NCBI RefSeq assembly: GCF_001307275.1
Contig: NZ_CP012831.1
Coordinates: 6,936,501-7,000,500, forward strand
DNA from: Pseudomonas fluorescens
GTDB lineage: Bacteria; Pseudomonadota; Gammaproteobacteria; Pseudomonadales; Pseudomonadaceae
DNA: 64,000 nucleotides
Direction: 5' to 3'
The position numbers and the translations under genes were made by a program. Positions 51,020 to 60,371 of the stretch are shown in pieces. The stretch's first letter is position 1; the number at the start of each line of letters is the position of its first letter. The notes under the pieces were generated by a model that worked only from the letters and a program-made list of their open reading frames with translations, was not told the DNA's origin and searched no databases.

Positions 51020-53422
51020 TTAAACACTCACGGTCTGTGGCTTGGGCTTGAGGAGAAAATGCGCGAGCGCGGGCACCAGGATCAGCGCCCCCACCATGTT
51101 CCAGACGAACATGAAGCCCAGCAAAATGCCCATGTCGGCCTGGAACTTGATCGGCGACAGTACCCAAGTGGTCACGGCCACCCCCAAGGTAATCCCGGTC
51201 ATCACCACCACCTTGCCGGTGGATAACAGCGCCAGGTAATAGGCATCCGACAGGCTGGAACCATTGCGCAGGTTGGCAAGCGTCACGCTGAGGATGTAGA
51301 GCGCGTAATCCACACCGATTCCCACCCCCAAGGCGATCACTGGCAGGGTCGCCACTTTTACACCGATGTTGAGCCCCACCATCAAGGCTTCGCACAGCAC
51401 GGACGTGAGCATCAACGGCAACACCGTACAGACCACGGCTCGCCAGGACCTGAACGTGATGAAACACAGGGCAATGACCGCTGCGTACACCATGAACAAC
51501 ATCTGCACATTCGAACGTTTCACGACGATGTTGGTGGCCGCCTCGATACCGGCATTACCCGCCGCGTTCAGGAACTGAATCTGATCGCTGTCATGGCTTG
51601 CCGCGAACTGTTCGACCGTCTGCACCACGCGGGTGAGCGTATCGGCCTTGTGGTCCGTCAAGTAGACATACACGGTCAGCAGATCGCAGTTCTGGTTGAA
51701 CAACTCCCGCGGTGCACGAGTGATGATCGCGTTCAATAGCCCCTGGTTACGCGGTATCTCGTACCACGTCATGCTGCCCTCGTTCATCCCGGCCGCGGCC
51801 TGTTTGCTCAGTGCCGCCAGGGAGGTGGTGGACACCACGCCCGGCAACTGTTGCAACTGCGCCTCCAGAGCATCCACCGTTACCAACGTCTGGTAATTGG
51901 CGCAGACGTACTGCGGGGTCTTGACCATCACCACGTACTTGTCGCTGCTGGCGGAGAAGTTGCTGACCATGAAGCGGTTGTCGGTGTTGTAGCGCGACTC
52001 AGGACGCAACTCCGGTGCTCCAGGATTCAAGTCGCCAATCTTGACGTGAAGGCTGATGGCAAAGCCCAGCGCACCCAGAACCACGCCGATGAAGATCGCG
52101 CCGCTGGCCCATTTGCGTTCGGTGAAGCGATCCAGGAAAGCCCAGAGCGGATGCCGGGCGTGATGAGCGTCCAGCTTGGAAAACCGGTCGTTGGCCGCTT
52201 CCCGTTGCGCCGCCACTTTGCTCACGCCGGTGTATGACAACAGGATCGGCAGCAGGATCAGGTTGGTAAAAATCAGCGTCAGCACACCGACCGTCGCGGT
52301 AACGGCCAGGTCCTGGATCACCGGGATCTTGATGATCATTAACACTGCAAAGCCCACGGCGTCCGCCACCAGCGCCATCAACCCGGTTAAAAACAGCCGG
52401 CGAAAGGTAAAGCGCGCCGCTACCAGCTTGTCGGCACCGCGTCCGATGTCTTGCATGATGCCGTTCATTTTTTGGGCGCCATGGCTCAAGCCGATGGCAA
52501 ACACCAGGAACGGAACCAGGATGGAATACGGATCCAGGTCGAACCCCAGTGTCGGCAGCAAACCCAGCAACCAGACCACCGCGATGATCGAGCACAGCAG
52601 CACCAGCACCGTGCTACGTACACAACGGGTGTACCAGAACAACACGAGCCCGCAGATCACCAAGGTCGCGGCGAAGAACAGCTGCATCTGCCGCATGCCG
52701 TCCATCAAGTCCCCCACGACCTTGGCGAAACCGGTGATGTGAATCTGGATGTTCTGGTTTTCGTACTTGGTCCGAATCTGTTCGAGTCGGTTTGACAGTG
52801 CGTTGTAATCCAGTGGGGTACCGTCATCCGAGGCGCTTTCCTGAAGCGGCAGGAGCACGATGCTGGACTTGAAATTGGAGGCCACGAGCCGCCCCACCTC
52901 GCCCGACCGTTCGATGTTCTGCTGCACCTGTTCCAGACTGCTGGCCGAACCATCGTAATCGTCCGGGATGACAGGACCGCCATCGAAACCCTCCTCGGTC
53001 ACGCCGATCCAGCGCGTGGCCGGCGTCCACAAGGACTTCATGTAGGAGCGGTCGACACCGGGGAGCAAAAACACTTCGTCGTTGATCTTCTTGACCGTTT
53101 CCAGGTACTCGGCACTGAAAATGCTGCCCTGTCTGGCCTCGATCGCAATCCGCAATGTGTTGCCACCCTCCCCCAACTGACTGCGGTTTTGCAGATAGTT
53201 CTGCACATAGGGGTGATCCGTCGGGATCATTTTTTCAAAGGCGGCATTGAGCTTCAGACTCAACGCCTGATAGCCGAGCACCAGGCTGAGCAACACGCAG
53301 ATGCCCAAGACGATGCTGCGATGATTGAACAACAATCGCTCGACCAGGGTCCCGGAAGCAGGATCAAAGGCAGGTGATGCAAACGCAGGCGAGTGTTCGG
53401 CAGAGTGCGTAAAACTGTTCAT
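51020..53422 (-). CDS. RND/MMPL-family transporter
   Basis: The 800-aa protein has the RND layout: helix 1 near residues 36-55, a large extracytoplasmic domain, five clustered helices (about 225-400), a second hydrophobic start, a second large loop and five more helices to the C-terminus (VGIGVDYALYILSV lies in the RND motif region). Such MMPL proteins form part of lipid or hydrophobic-compound transport systems and are found with DUF1302, DUF1329 and YCF48 genes in steroid, terpene and aromatic catabolic clusters. The start overlaps the upstream gene stop by 4 bases (ATGA). No outer-membrane partner or adaptor gene of the classical tripartite type is near. Confidence 0.93.
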   Translation of the reverse strand: MNSFTHSAEHSPAFASPAFDPASGTLVERLLFNHRSIVLGICVLLSLVLGYQALSLKLNAAFEKMIPTDHPYVQNYLQNRSQLGEGGNTLRIAIEARQGSIFSAEYLETVKKINDEVFLLPGVDRSYMKSLWTPATRWIGVTEEGFDGGPVIPDDYDGSASSLEQVQQNIERSGEVGRLVASNFKSSIVLLPLQESASDDGTPLDYNALSNRLEQIRTKYENQNIQIHITGFAKVVGDLMDGMRQMQLFFAATLVICGLVLFWYTRCVRSTVLVLLCSIIAVVWLLGLLPTLGFDLDPYSILVPFLVFAIGLSHGAQKMNGIMQDIGRGADKLVAARFTFRRLFLTGLMALVADAVGFAVLMIIKIPVIQDLAVTATVGVLTLIFTNLILLPILLSYTGVSKVAAQREAANDRFSKLDAHHARHPLWAFLDRFTERKWASGAIFIGVVLGALGFAISLHVKIGDLNPGAPELRPESRYNTDNRFMVSNFSASSDKYVVMVKTPQYVCANYQTLVTVDALEAQLQQLPGVVSTTSLAALSKQAAAGMNEGSMTWYEIPRNQGLLNAIITRAPRELFNQNCDLLTVYVYLTDHKADTLTRVVQTVEQFAASHDSDQIQFLNAAGNAGIEAATNIVVKRSNVQMLFMVYAAVIALCFITFRSWRAVVCTVLPLMLTSVLCEALMVGLNIGVKVATLPVIALGVGIGVDYALYILSVTLANLRNGSSLSDAYYLALLSTGKVVVMTGITLGVAVTTWVLSPIKFQADMGILLGFMFVWNMVGALILVPALAHFLLKPKPQTVSV

Positions 53423-54513
53423 TGTGGCGACTCCGACGATGCCACTTTTATGGCGGACGACAGCATGCCCCGCGTGCTGCTGATGATCAGGTCACCGTTC
53501 GCCGCTTGCGTCATGCCCGTGAAGTAACGAGGTTGAGGTATCTGAAGGACAGCGGCTTGCGTGTCGCCATCGGCAAAACGCAGCACCCGACCCGACTCGT
53601 CCGCCAGCAGGACCGATTCATCATCAAGACGCAGGCCGCTGGTCAACGTCACCGGCTGCAAGGTGTCGAGATGCTTCCAAGTCTCGCCGCGATCCCGGGA
53701 CTCGAAGGCCTTGCCACGCAGTCCGAACGCCAGGATCGAATGATTGGCGGCCGATGCGAGACCGAAGATCGTTCCCTCGAAAGGCGGCGTCAGCGCCTCG
53801 AAGGTCTGGCCGGTGTCGCTGGAGCGCAGCAATGTCCCTTGCTCGCCAGCGATGAAGACATCGGCTCCTATCCGCGCGATGCCATAGAGATGTAATCCGT
53901 CTGGATTATCGACATGGGCACGAATGGACTGCCAACTGAGCCCGCCATCATGGGTGACGAAAGCCAAGCCATAGGCCCCCACCACCCAACCGTTTTGCGC
54001 GTCCAGGAAAAGCAGGTCGAGCAGCGGTTTGTCAGGCCCTTCATCTACCAGTTGCTGAGCCTGGGACAGACGCTCCTGGGCCCGCTCATCGGTGTCACGC
54101 CGGGCCTGCTCCAGTTCGATTTCGGCGGCTCGGACACCGTCGAGCTGTTTCGCCCAGGTCGAACCGCCATCCTGGCTGTGCAGCACGGTGCCGGCATGCC
54201 CGACTGCCCAGCCCTGGTTGTCATCGATGAAACGCACCTTGACCAGCGTCACGCTGACCGGCGAGCCGACTTGCTGCCAGGTCGCCCCGTTGTCATCCGA
54301 TACGATGATGAAACCCCGCTCGCCCACGGCCACCAACCGCTGCCCTGCCCGGGCCACACTGAGCATGACCGATTGCGTTGCCATCGCGCTGTGAATCGCC
54401 GGTTGCTGGGACAATCCCGTCGTTTGCGCTACGGCGACCGAGCCATAAAACGTCGTCACCATCCACAGGCTGGCAATGAAGGCCTTTATAGGGCCGGAAT
54501 AGAAAGTAGGCAT
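53419..54513 (-). CDS. YCF48/BNR-repeat periplasmic protein
   Basis: The 364-aa protein has a signal peptide (FIASLWMVTTFYGSVAVAQ) and several Asp-box/BNR repeats (SDDNGATW, SQDGGSTW, THDGGLSW, SSDTGQTF, SRDRGETW), consistent with a beta-propeller of the YCF48/HCF136 type. The start at 54513 has GAGG before it; an in-frame ATG at 54588 would give a charged N-terminus and an unlikely signal. It is translationally coupled to the RND gene. The role is presumably assembly of, or partnership with, the transporter in the envelope; that is inference from context. Confidence 0.9.
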   Translation of the reverse strand: MPTFYSGPIKAFIASLWMVTTFYGSVAVAQTTGLSQQPAIHSAMATQSVMLSVARAGQRLVAVGERGFIIVSDDNGATWQQVGSPVSVTLVKVRFIDDNQGWAVGHAGTVLHSQDGGSTWAKQLDGVRAAEIELEQARRDTDERAQERLSQAQQLVDEGPDKPLLDLLFLDAQNGWVVGAYGLAFVTHDGGLSWQSIRAHVDNPDGLHLYGIARIGADVFIAGEQGTLLRSSDTGQTFEALTPPFEGTIFGLASAANHSILAFGLRGKAFESRDRGETWKHLDTLQPVTLTSGLRLDDESVLLADESGRVLRFADGDTQAAVLQIPQPRYFTGMTQAANGDLIISSTRGMLSSAIKVASSESPQ

Positions 54514-54600
54514 GTCTGAACCTCGATGATGCCGCTCTCTGGAAGCGATGACCGTGCACCGCTTCCAGAAAACAAACGTATTGATCAACCGTTGCGAGGC

Positions 54601-55953
54601 TCAGCGAACCGACCCGGATGCCACCGCGGTGCCGGTGAAAAAGTTCTCGGGTTTGCGCGGTATCACGCTGTAGGTTTCCCCGTTCAGACCCTGGACGACG
54701 CTGTAGGTCTTGGCCTGCAGGTTGTAGATCACCACAGGTTTGACCACCACCGCTGGGATGGCCGGCACCACGAATGGCAGTACCTGGGAGACACGCCAGA
54801 GTTTGCCCTCGGCGTCGTAGCCATCCACCAGCGAGATGGTCCAGCTGTCTTCGTCGATGAAGAATCGGCGCTTGGGCACGGCGTGGCGTTTGCCCGGCGC
54901 CACCGTGGCTTCCAGCTCCCAGACACGGTGCAGTTCCCAGCGCACCTTGTCCGCATTGAGGTGGTTGGCGGTAAAGGCATCGTCGCGTTTTTCGGCGTGG
55001 AACTTGTTGTTGTTATAAGGGATGTACAGTTCTTTCTTGCCCACCAGTTTCCAGTCGTAGCGATCCGGATGACCGATGAAGCCGTGCACCTCATCAAAAT
55101 AGTTGGCGCCCGAAGCGACGAAGTCCGGGGTGTCATAACCCACGGTAGGCGCCCGTCGCACACGGCGTTGGCCGACCAGGTACTGCCAGGCCTCCCGCGG
55201 CTGCTGGGCGTTGATGCTGTCATGGGTCACCAGTGATTCCCCGGCCTTGAACGGCGGCTCGCTGGTCAGGAAACGCAGCAGCGCATACTGCCCGGACCAT
55301 TTATCCGCAGCGCCGTCCTTGTAGTAGTACGGGTATTGCCAGTTTTCCACGCCACGACTGGCCAGCGTCCGAGTCCCATCAGCGTTGCCGATGACGTTGG
55401 CGTAGCCCATCTGTATGGATTCGGCTTCAACCCGCAGCAGAAAATTCCAGATGACCTCGTTGCCGTTTTTCGGGATCGGGAACGGGATACCGCCGTAACA
55501 GCCCTCTACCGACAAACCATTGCTGGTGGTCTTGCAGCCAGTAGCGTTGGCGAAGGTGTTTTGATAGACGCTGTCCGGCGCCGCAGCGCTGCGGTGAGTC
55601 GGGTAGACATCAAGGTGAAAGGTGTCCGGGAACTTGGCCAACAGGGCTTTGGTTCCTTCACTCAATTTGTCGGCGTACTGCGCAGCGTTCTTGGCAGTGA
55701 TCTGCAACAGCGGTTTTTCGCCAGGGAACGGATCGGCAGGCACATCGCCGAACTTGGCCCCGGCGACATCCTTGGTCAGGCCGCCGGTCCAGGCCGGGAT
55801 GGAGCCATCGGCGTTGCCGGCTTTTTCGGCCCCCATGGGCGTCAGCGTCGTCTTGAGCTTCGCCGCCTCATCGGGACTGACCGCCGCCAGCGCGGTACCG
55901 ACAGACAGGGAGATCGACAGAGTGGACAGCAACAGCAGTTTAATTTTTATCAT
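54601..55953 (-). CDS. DUF1329 outer-membrane-associated protein
   Basis: The 450-aa protein starts with a Sec signal (LLLLSTLSISLSVGTALA, cleavage likely after ALA). The body fits DUF1329, which has a LolB-like fold and is usually found beside DUF1302 genes (AAKLKTTLTPMGAEKAGNADG is a typical N-terminal segment of the family). Its function is not established; it is thought to assist the DUF1302 barrel or handle a hydrophobic substrate. It lies 24 bases after the DUF1302 gene in the same operon. Confidence 0.92.
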   Translation of the reverse strand: MIKIKLLLLSTLSISLSVGTALAAVSPDEAAKLKTTLTPMGAEKAGNADGSIPAWTGGLTKDVAGAKFGDVPADPFPGEKPLLQITAKNAAQYADKLSEGTKALLAKFPDTFHLDVYPTHRSAAAPDSVYQNTFANATGCKTTSNGLSVEGCYGGIPFPIPKNGNEVIWNFLLRVEAESIQMGYANVIGNADGTRTLASRGVENWQYPYYYKDGAADKWSGQYALLRFLTSEPPFKAGESLVTHDSINAQQPREAWQYLVGQRRVRRAPTVGYDTPDFVASGANYFDEVHGFIGHPDRYDWKLVGKKELYIPYNNNKFHAEKRDDAFTANHLNADKVRWELHRVWELEATVAPGKRHAVPKRRFFIDEDSWTISLVDGYDAEGKLWRVSQVLPFVVPAIPAVVVKPVVIYNLQAKTYSVVQGLNGETYSVIPRKPENFFTGTAVASGSVR

Positions 55954-55977
55954 TATCAGGGCCCGCCTGTTCTTTGC

Positions 55978-57630
55978 TTAAAAGGTTCGCTGGATCGAAA
56001 ACGCCACGAAATCCCGGTCTTTCATGTTTTGCTGGTAGGTGAAGGAATTGGCTGAGTTGATAACCGGCCCGGCCTCGCCAAAGAAGTTGGTGTAGCTCAG
56101 CGAGGCGTACCACTGCTTCTTGTAATCGGCCTTGAGACCCAGCGTCAGGTCGCCGCCATGTTCCGGTCCAAATGCCTGCGGCGTGACGGAAGAACGCCCG
56201 GACGGGTTATAGCCAAGGGTGATCGGCGCTTGGACATCGATGCCGGGAAAGACCTGGAAATATTGCGGCTCAAACGTGAAGCGCATGGCGAATGCATCGC
56301 GCGTGGTGTTGGGGTCCAACTGATCGGCATTTTTGGTGACGCTCAGCCGTCGGTTGAACGCCAGTTCACCCACCAAGGAAGCGCCGTCCCACAGAGCCGA
56401 TCCTCCATAGACATTGATCATCGATACCTGGGCATGCCACGACCGACCGATGGGGTACGCGGGGTTGGAATCGTTGTCGGCATCCATGCCAGTGATGATG
56501 GTGCCGCCGACGCCTGCCAAGGGCGTATCGAGCCTGATGGAGGTCTCACCGGCGATATTGGCTTCGCCCACCAGCGTGCTGAAACTCGCGCCGAAGACCT
56601 TCACGTCCTCGGGATAGACATTGATAAACGAATCATCGGCCCCCGGCACCAGCGCGGCCGGACGGAAGTAAAACACCGGCGTCTTTTCGTGATATTTCGC
56701 GGCGTAGAGACCGAACTCCCAGTCATCCACAGCGAACTTCAACTGCGCGCCGAACTGCCCGGAATCCCTTGCATCCTTGTCCTTGCCATGGCGCAGTTCA
56801 CCGGTTGGAAAGAACACCCGCTCCCCGCCTTCACCCACAAAGTCCGCGCCGCTGAAGTAGCTACCCGCGGCGGGCAAACGGGTCTTGTTCCATTCGAATT
56901 GGTAGTAGGCCCCAACGCTCACGGTGTCGTTCAGTTGCCAGTTGCCGGACACCTGCTTGGTGGGCATCAGGATTTCTTTGAACTGAGAACCGGGGACTGA
57001 CTGAAGCTTCACCAGGTCCACGGTGGACTGGGCGTTGGCAATGCCGTTGGCGCCAAAGAACAAGCTTTCGCCGTAGATCTGCGTGAACTGCCCGAGCCGC
57101 CCGGACAACGAGGTTGTGCCGATCTCCGTCGAGCCGTAGACAAAGGCATCGAGGATTTCAGTGCGTTGACCGTGGATCCGACGAGTGTCGCTGGTGAACT
57201 CGTCGTGGTCGACACTCACCGAGTTGGCGGTGCCCGGCGAATCGTTGTCATTGTCCTGGCTGTAGACATTGTCGTACCAGGACGCTGCGCTGAGGCGCGC
57301 ACCGACGTCTTTGTACTTGATGTCGAACTCGGAAAGAAGGTCCAGGCGATTGGAAATGAGCCCGCGGTCGAAATTTCGGTCGCCATCGTCCAGATTGGAA
57401 TTGCTGTTGGAGGTCCCCGGGCCCACTGCCACTTTGTGATCGAGCTTGTTCACACGCCAGGCATTGCTGTACTTGATGGTGTTATCCCACGTCGCCGAAA
57501 GGTCGGGGTTGCCGGTATCGATCTGGAAGGCTTGCACCTGGGTTGAAAGGCTCAGCAGTACCGTTGCACTGACAGTGCAAGCAAGGCTGGAGACCGGCAA
57601 CGGGCAGAACCGCTGGTTGGCTGTTTTCAT
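55978..57630 (-). CDS. DUF1302 outer-membrane beta-barrel protein
   Basis: The 550-aa protein has a signal peptide (residues 1-34, CTVSATVLLSLSTQVQA), then alternating aromatic/polar strands ending in an aromatic C-terminal residue (VAFSIQRTF), the mark of an outer-membrane barrel. DUF1302 proteins usually sit in clusters for hydrophobic substrates together with DUF1329. This gene heads the minus-strand operon 57630-50441. Three candidate GntR operators lie between it and the divergent regulator gene. Confidence 0.92.
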   Translation of the reverse strand: MKTANQRFCPLPVSSLACTVSATVLLSLSTQVQAFQIDTGNPDLSATWDNTIKYSNAWRVNKLDHKVAVGPGTSNSNSNLDDGDRNFDRGLISNRLDLLSEFDIKYKDVGARLSAASWYDNVYSQDNDNDSPGTANSVSVDHDEFTSDTRRIHGQRTEILDAFVYGSTEIGTTSLSGRLGQFTQIYGESLFFGANGIANAQSTVDLVKLQSVPGSQFKEILMPTKQVSGNWQLNDTVSVGAYYQFEWNKTRLPAAGSYFSGADFVGEGGERVFFPTGELRHGKDKDARDSGQFGAQLKFAVDDWEFGLYAAKYHEKTPVFYFRPAALVPGADDSFINVYPEDVKVFGASFSTLVGEANIAGETSIRLDTPLAGVGGTIITGMDADNDSNPAYPIGRSWHAQVSMINVYGGSALWDGASLVGELAFNRRLSVTKNADQLDPNTTRDAFAMRFTFEPQYFQVFPGIDVQAPITLGYNPSGRSSVTPQAFGPEHGGDLTLGLKADYKKQWYASLSYTNFFGEAGPVINSANSFTYQQNMKDRDFVAFSIQRTF

Positions 57631-57703
57631 GGAGATGTTCCTGTTTTTTGTTTTTGTAAAAGGTCATCCACTCGCAGCCTTGGCCGCGAATACCGCTGGC
57701 ACT

Positions 57704-57717
57704 GCTTATGCGTAAAA
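57704..57717. promoter_or_regulatory. Candidate GntR operator, site 1
   Basis: The reverse complement reads TTTTACGCATAAGC, close to TTTTGYGCATAAAA found at 57814 and 61839. It lies between the DUF1302 gene and the divergent GntR gene. Confidence 0.4.
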
Positions 57718-57741
57718 ATATCATTACTGCACTTAAATATA

Positions 57742-57755
57742 TTTTGTGCACAAAA
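57742..57755. promoter_or_regulatory. Candidate GntR operator, site 2 (perfect palindrome)
   Basis: TTTTGTGCACAAAA is a perfect 14-base palindrome in the same divergent control region. Confidence 0.5.
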
Positions 57756-57813
57756 ACTATCCCTGCGCAAATTCAAAGTCAAGGGGATAAATCAGCCTTT
57801 GCACTAAAGTCTG

Positions 57814-57827
57814 TTTTGCGCATAAAA
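57814..57827. promoter_or_regulatory. Candidate GntR operator, site 3
   Basis: TTTTGCGCATAAAA, about 35 bases before the GntR start, suits autoregulation. It differs by one base from the site at 61839. Confidence 0.5.
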
Positions 57828-57861
57828 TCCGTTTGGTGCAAATTTCAGGACGGCTCCGACC

Positions 57862-58548
57862 ATGATTCCCTCCCCCAGCATTCCGCTGATCGATGTCGCG
57901 TTGACGAAGATGAAAAAAGCGATCGTCTGTTGTGAGCTGGCTCCCGGCGAAAAACTCAAGGTCGCAGAGTTGTCCAAGACCTACGGCCTCAGCAGCTCGC
58001 CGATTCGTGAAGCCCTCAATCGATTGACCCAGGATGGCGTGGTCGAAGCCAGCGATAACAAGGGCTTCAGGGTTGCCCCCATTTCCGTCACTGATTTTCG
58101 CGACATCACACGCATGCGCTGCCTACTGGAGTGCGAGGCGTTGGCCGATGCCATTACGCATGGCGACGATGCCTGGGAAGCCGATGTGCTGGGGGCTTTT
58201 CACCGCCTGAATCTGGTCGAGAAAAAACTCGGAAGCGGTGTGCTGGTGCTCGATGATGAATGGTCGACCCGACACAAGGCCTTTCACTTCGCCCTGTTCG
58301 CGGCGTGCCCCTCGCCGTTGTTGTTGAAGATGATCGACTCGCTGTTTGATCGGGCCGAACGCTACCGGCGCTTTTCCGCCCAGCAGCGGGTCACCCAGCG
58401 GCACAAGGGCAACGAGCACCAGAAGTTGATGGACGCGGCCCTTGCTCGCGACACCGAGAAAGCCGTCACCTTGCTGCGCAATCACATCCAGGAAACCCTG
58501 GGCCGGATTGTCGAAGCCATAGAACGCCGACAAGCCACGCTTCAATAG
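57862..58548 (+). CDS. GntR/FadR-family (FCD) transcriptional regulator
   Basis: The 228-aa protein has a winged helix-turn-helix (LKVAELSKTYGLSSSPIREALNRL) and a C-terminal FCD ligand-binding domain (RMRCLLECEALADA, and RHKAFHFALFAACPS as the FCD core with the His metal/ligand residues). It is divergent from the DUF1302 operon and next to the FAD hydroxylase operon, which makes it the likely local regulator. Repeated palindromes in its own control region and before the FAH gene support one regulon (inference). The ligand may be a carboxylate metabolite of the pathway. Confidence 0.95.
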   Translation: MIPSPSIPLIDVALTKMKKAIVCCELAPGEKLKVAELSKTYGLSSSPIREALNRLTQDGVVEASDNKGFRVAPISVTDFRDITRMRCLLECEALADAITHGDDAWEADVLGAFHRLNLVEKKLGSGVLVLDDEWSTRHKAFHFALFAACPSPLLLKMIDSLFDRAERYRRFSAQQRVTQRHKGNEHQKLMDAALARDTEKAVTLLRNHIQETLGRIVEAIERRQATLQ

Positions 58549-58564
58549 ACTTAATGACACATCA

Positions 58565-58613
58565 CAAAAAACCCTTCGCCTGGCACTGTGTTCGTGGACC
58601 GTGCCAGGCGAAG
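58565..58613 (-). terminator. Rho-independent terminator of the FAD hydroxylase operon
   Basis: On the minus strand a 13-bp stem (CTTCGCCTGGCAC with GTGCCAGGCGAAG) with a 14-base loop is followed by GGTTTTTTG. It lies 21 bases past the hydroxylase stop. The convergent GntR gene ends 17 bases to its left, so it may also insulate that gene. Confidence 0.85.
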
Positions 58614-58633
58614 AGCGTGTTGCCTTTCAGGCT

Positions 58634-60271
58634 TTAAGCCTGTGCGAACCTGATCGTCTTATCGCAGACGCCGCCTTGGGCCGGCGTGGGTTTCTGCGGC
58701 GGCTTGCACCACAGCGCAAGCTCCATGCCCTCGAGCAACTCCATCGCCCAGGCCACCGTCACCGCCCCGCCATATACGTAGTGATCGGGCCGCACGATCA
58801 CCACATTGCACCCTCGCTGTTCCAGCCATTGCGCCAGCAGTCCATCGACTTCCTGGTACTCATCGGCAGCGCGGGCTCCTGATTGCTCAGGGTTGACCAA
58901 CCGCACGACGTGGATAGGCAAGCCTTTAAGCGACTGGCTGCTGCGCAGGCATCTCAACAACGCAGTGGCATCGAAGCCGGGGGCAACGACCACACGAAAC
59001 GCCTGGCCGGTAAACTCATCAAGCAAGGCCTGCTTGCCGACATGGTTGATCACCATTGGCTGGGGAAACAGCTCACCGGCCGGCGACACTTGCGCGATAA
59101 ACCCCTGGGACAGACCGGGGATCAGCGATTGCCGGATGGTCCCGCCCGGGTTCTCCTTCATATGTTCGATCAGCCGTGTATCCCGGTTCGCGGCTCTCTC
59201 GCTGTCGCGCTCGCAGATCACACCGCCGAACTCCTTGGCCGCCAGGGTGGTCTGGCGCACATGAGGGATACGCTCGATCTGATAGGTCTCCAGGAAATCC
59301 GGAGCCGCCAGCCCTTCTTTCACCAGGGCGATTTTCCAGACCAGATTCAAGGCATCGCGAATCCCCTGGCACATGCCTTGCGCCAGGAATGGCGGCGTCA
59401 TGTGGGCCGCGTCCCCGAGAAAGAACACCCGGTCGGCTTTCCACTGCTCCAGGATCAATGCATGGAATCGGTACGCCGAAGCCCGCCATAACTGATAGTC
59501 CTGCTCTGGCAACCAGCGGGCAATCAGCTTCTTGATCGTTTCAGGCTTTGAGATTTCCGAAGGCTGCTCGTCCGGATTGATCATGAACTCCCAGCGACGA
59601 TGACGCCCGGGGCCGACGACAAAGGTGCACGGCCTGGCCAATTCGCAGAACTGAACGTTCGTCTTCGGCAGGTCCTCCCCCGCCCCTTCGTTGAGGATCA
59701 CATCGACCACCAGCCACGGCTCGTCGAACGCCAGGTCGTCCATCTTCAACCCCAAGCGGGTGCGGATCGGGCTGGTGCCGCCATCGCAGGCCAGCACATG
59801 GGTCGCCGTGACCGTGCGTTCTGTTCCGTCCTTCGCCTGGATGCGCACATTAGCCTGGGACTCGACGGAGTCGACCGACAGCACCTCGGAGCCAAGCTCA
59901 ACGGTTACCGATTTGAAACGGGCAATTTTGTCGCGAAGGGCGCGCTCCACCGGCGGCTGGGAAAACACATAATTTGGCGCCCAGCCCAGTGGAAACGGCG
60001 GTTTGGCAGCGTCAATGCGCTTGATCAATTGTGAACCGGTCGTGCGGTATTCCGAGGGGCGATAAGGCATGACATGTTCGGCAATATCGTCAGCCAGGCC
60101 GATATTGCCGAAGACGCGCATCACCTCATGGTCAAAGCCCATGGCCCGAGGGTTGGCGTAGACCGTTTCGCACTTGTCCACCACCAGGGCATTGAGCCCC
60201 CACAGACCGGCCAGATTGGCGCACAACGCGCCCACCGGTCCCATTCCAACAATGATGACATCGTAGTCCAT
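58634..60271 (-). CDS. FAD-dependent aromatic-ring monooxygenase (MhpA-like)
   Basis: The 545-aa flavoprotein has an N-terminal Rossmann GMGPVGALCANLAG, the DKCETVYANPRAM segment, and the second FAD motif GDAAHMTPPFLAQGMCQGIRD. It is of the FAD_binding_3 type of phenol and 3-(3-hydroxyphenyl)propionate hydroxylases, which insert one oxygen into a ring using NAD(P)H. The C-terminal part has a thioredoxin-like region common in this group. The start has GGAG 6-7 bases upstream. It is the third gene of the operon FAH-VOC-hydroxylase, so it probably makes the catechol-type substrate that the VOC enzyme opens. The true ring substrate is unknown. Confidence 0.92.
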   Translation of the reverse strand: MDYDVIIVGMGPVGALCANLAGLWGLNALVVDKCETVYANPRAMGFDHEVMRVFGNIGLADDIAEHVMPYRPSEYRTTGSQLIKRIDAAKPPFPLGWAPNYVFSQPPVERALRDKIARFKSVTVELGSEVLSVDSVESQANVRIQAKDGTERTVTATHVLACDGGTSPIRTRLGLKMDDLAFDEPWLVVDVILNEGAGEDLPKTNVQFCELARPCTFVVGPGRHRRWEFMINPDEQPSEISKPETIKKLIARWLPEQDYQLWRASAYRFHALILEQWKADRVFFLGDAAHMTPPFLAQGMCQGIRDALNLVWKIALVKEGLAAPDFLETYQIERIPHVRQTTLAAKEFGGVICERDSERAANRDTRLIEHMKENPGGTIRQSLIPGLSQGFIAQVSPAGELFPQPMVINHVGKQALLDEFTGQAFRVVVAPGFDATALLRCLRSSQSLKGLPIHVVRLVNPEQSGARAADEYQEVDGLLAQWLEQRGCNVVIVRPDHYVYGGAVTVAWAMELLEGMELALWCKPPQKPTPAQGGVCDKTIRFAQA

Positions 60272-60371
60272 CGTCTACTCCGCTTCTTGTAGTTATCGAT
60301 TGCGCGTGTTGGTTGATGCCGATAGCGACGCCTGCTCGTCAACCAGGCATCGCCTTTATCGGACGGAACGA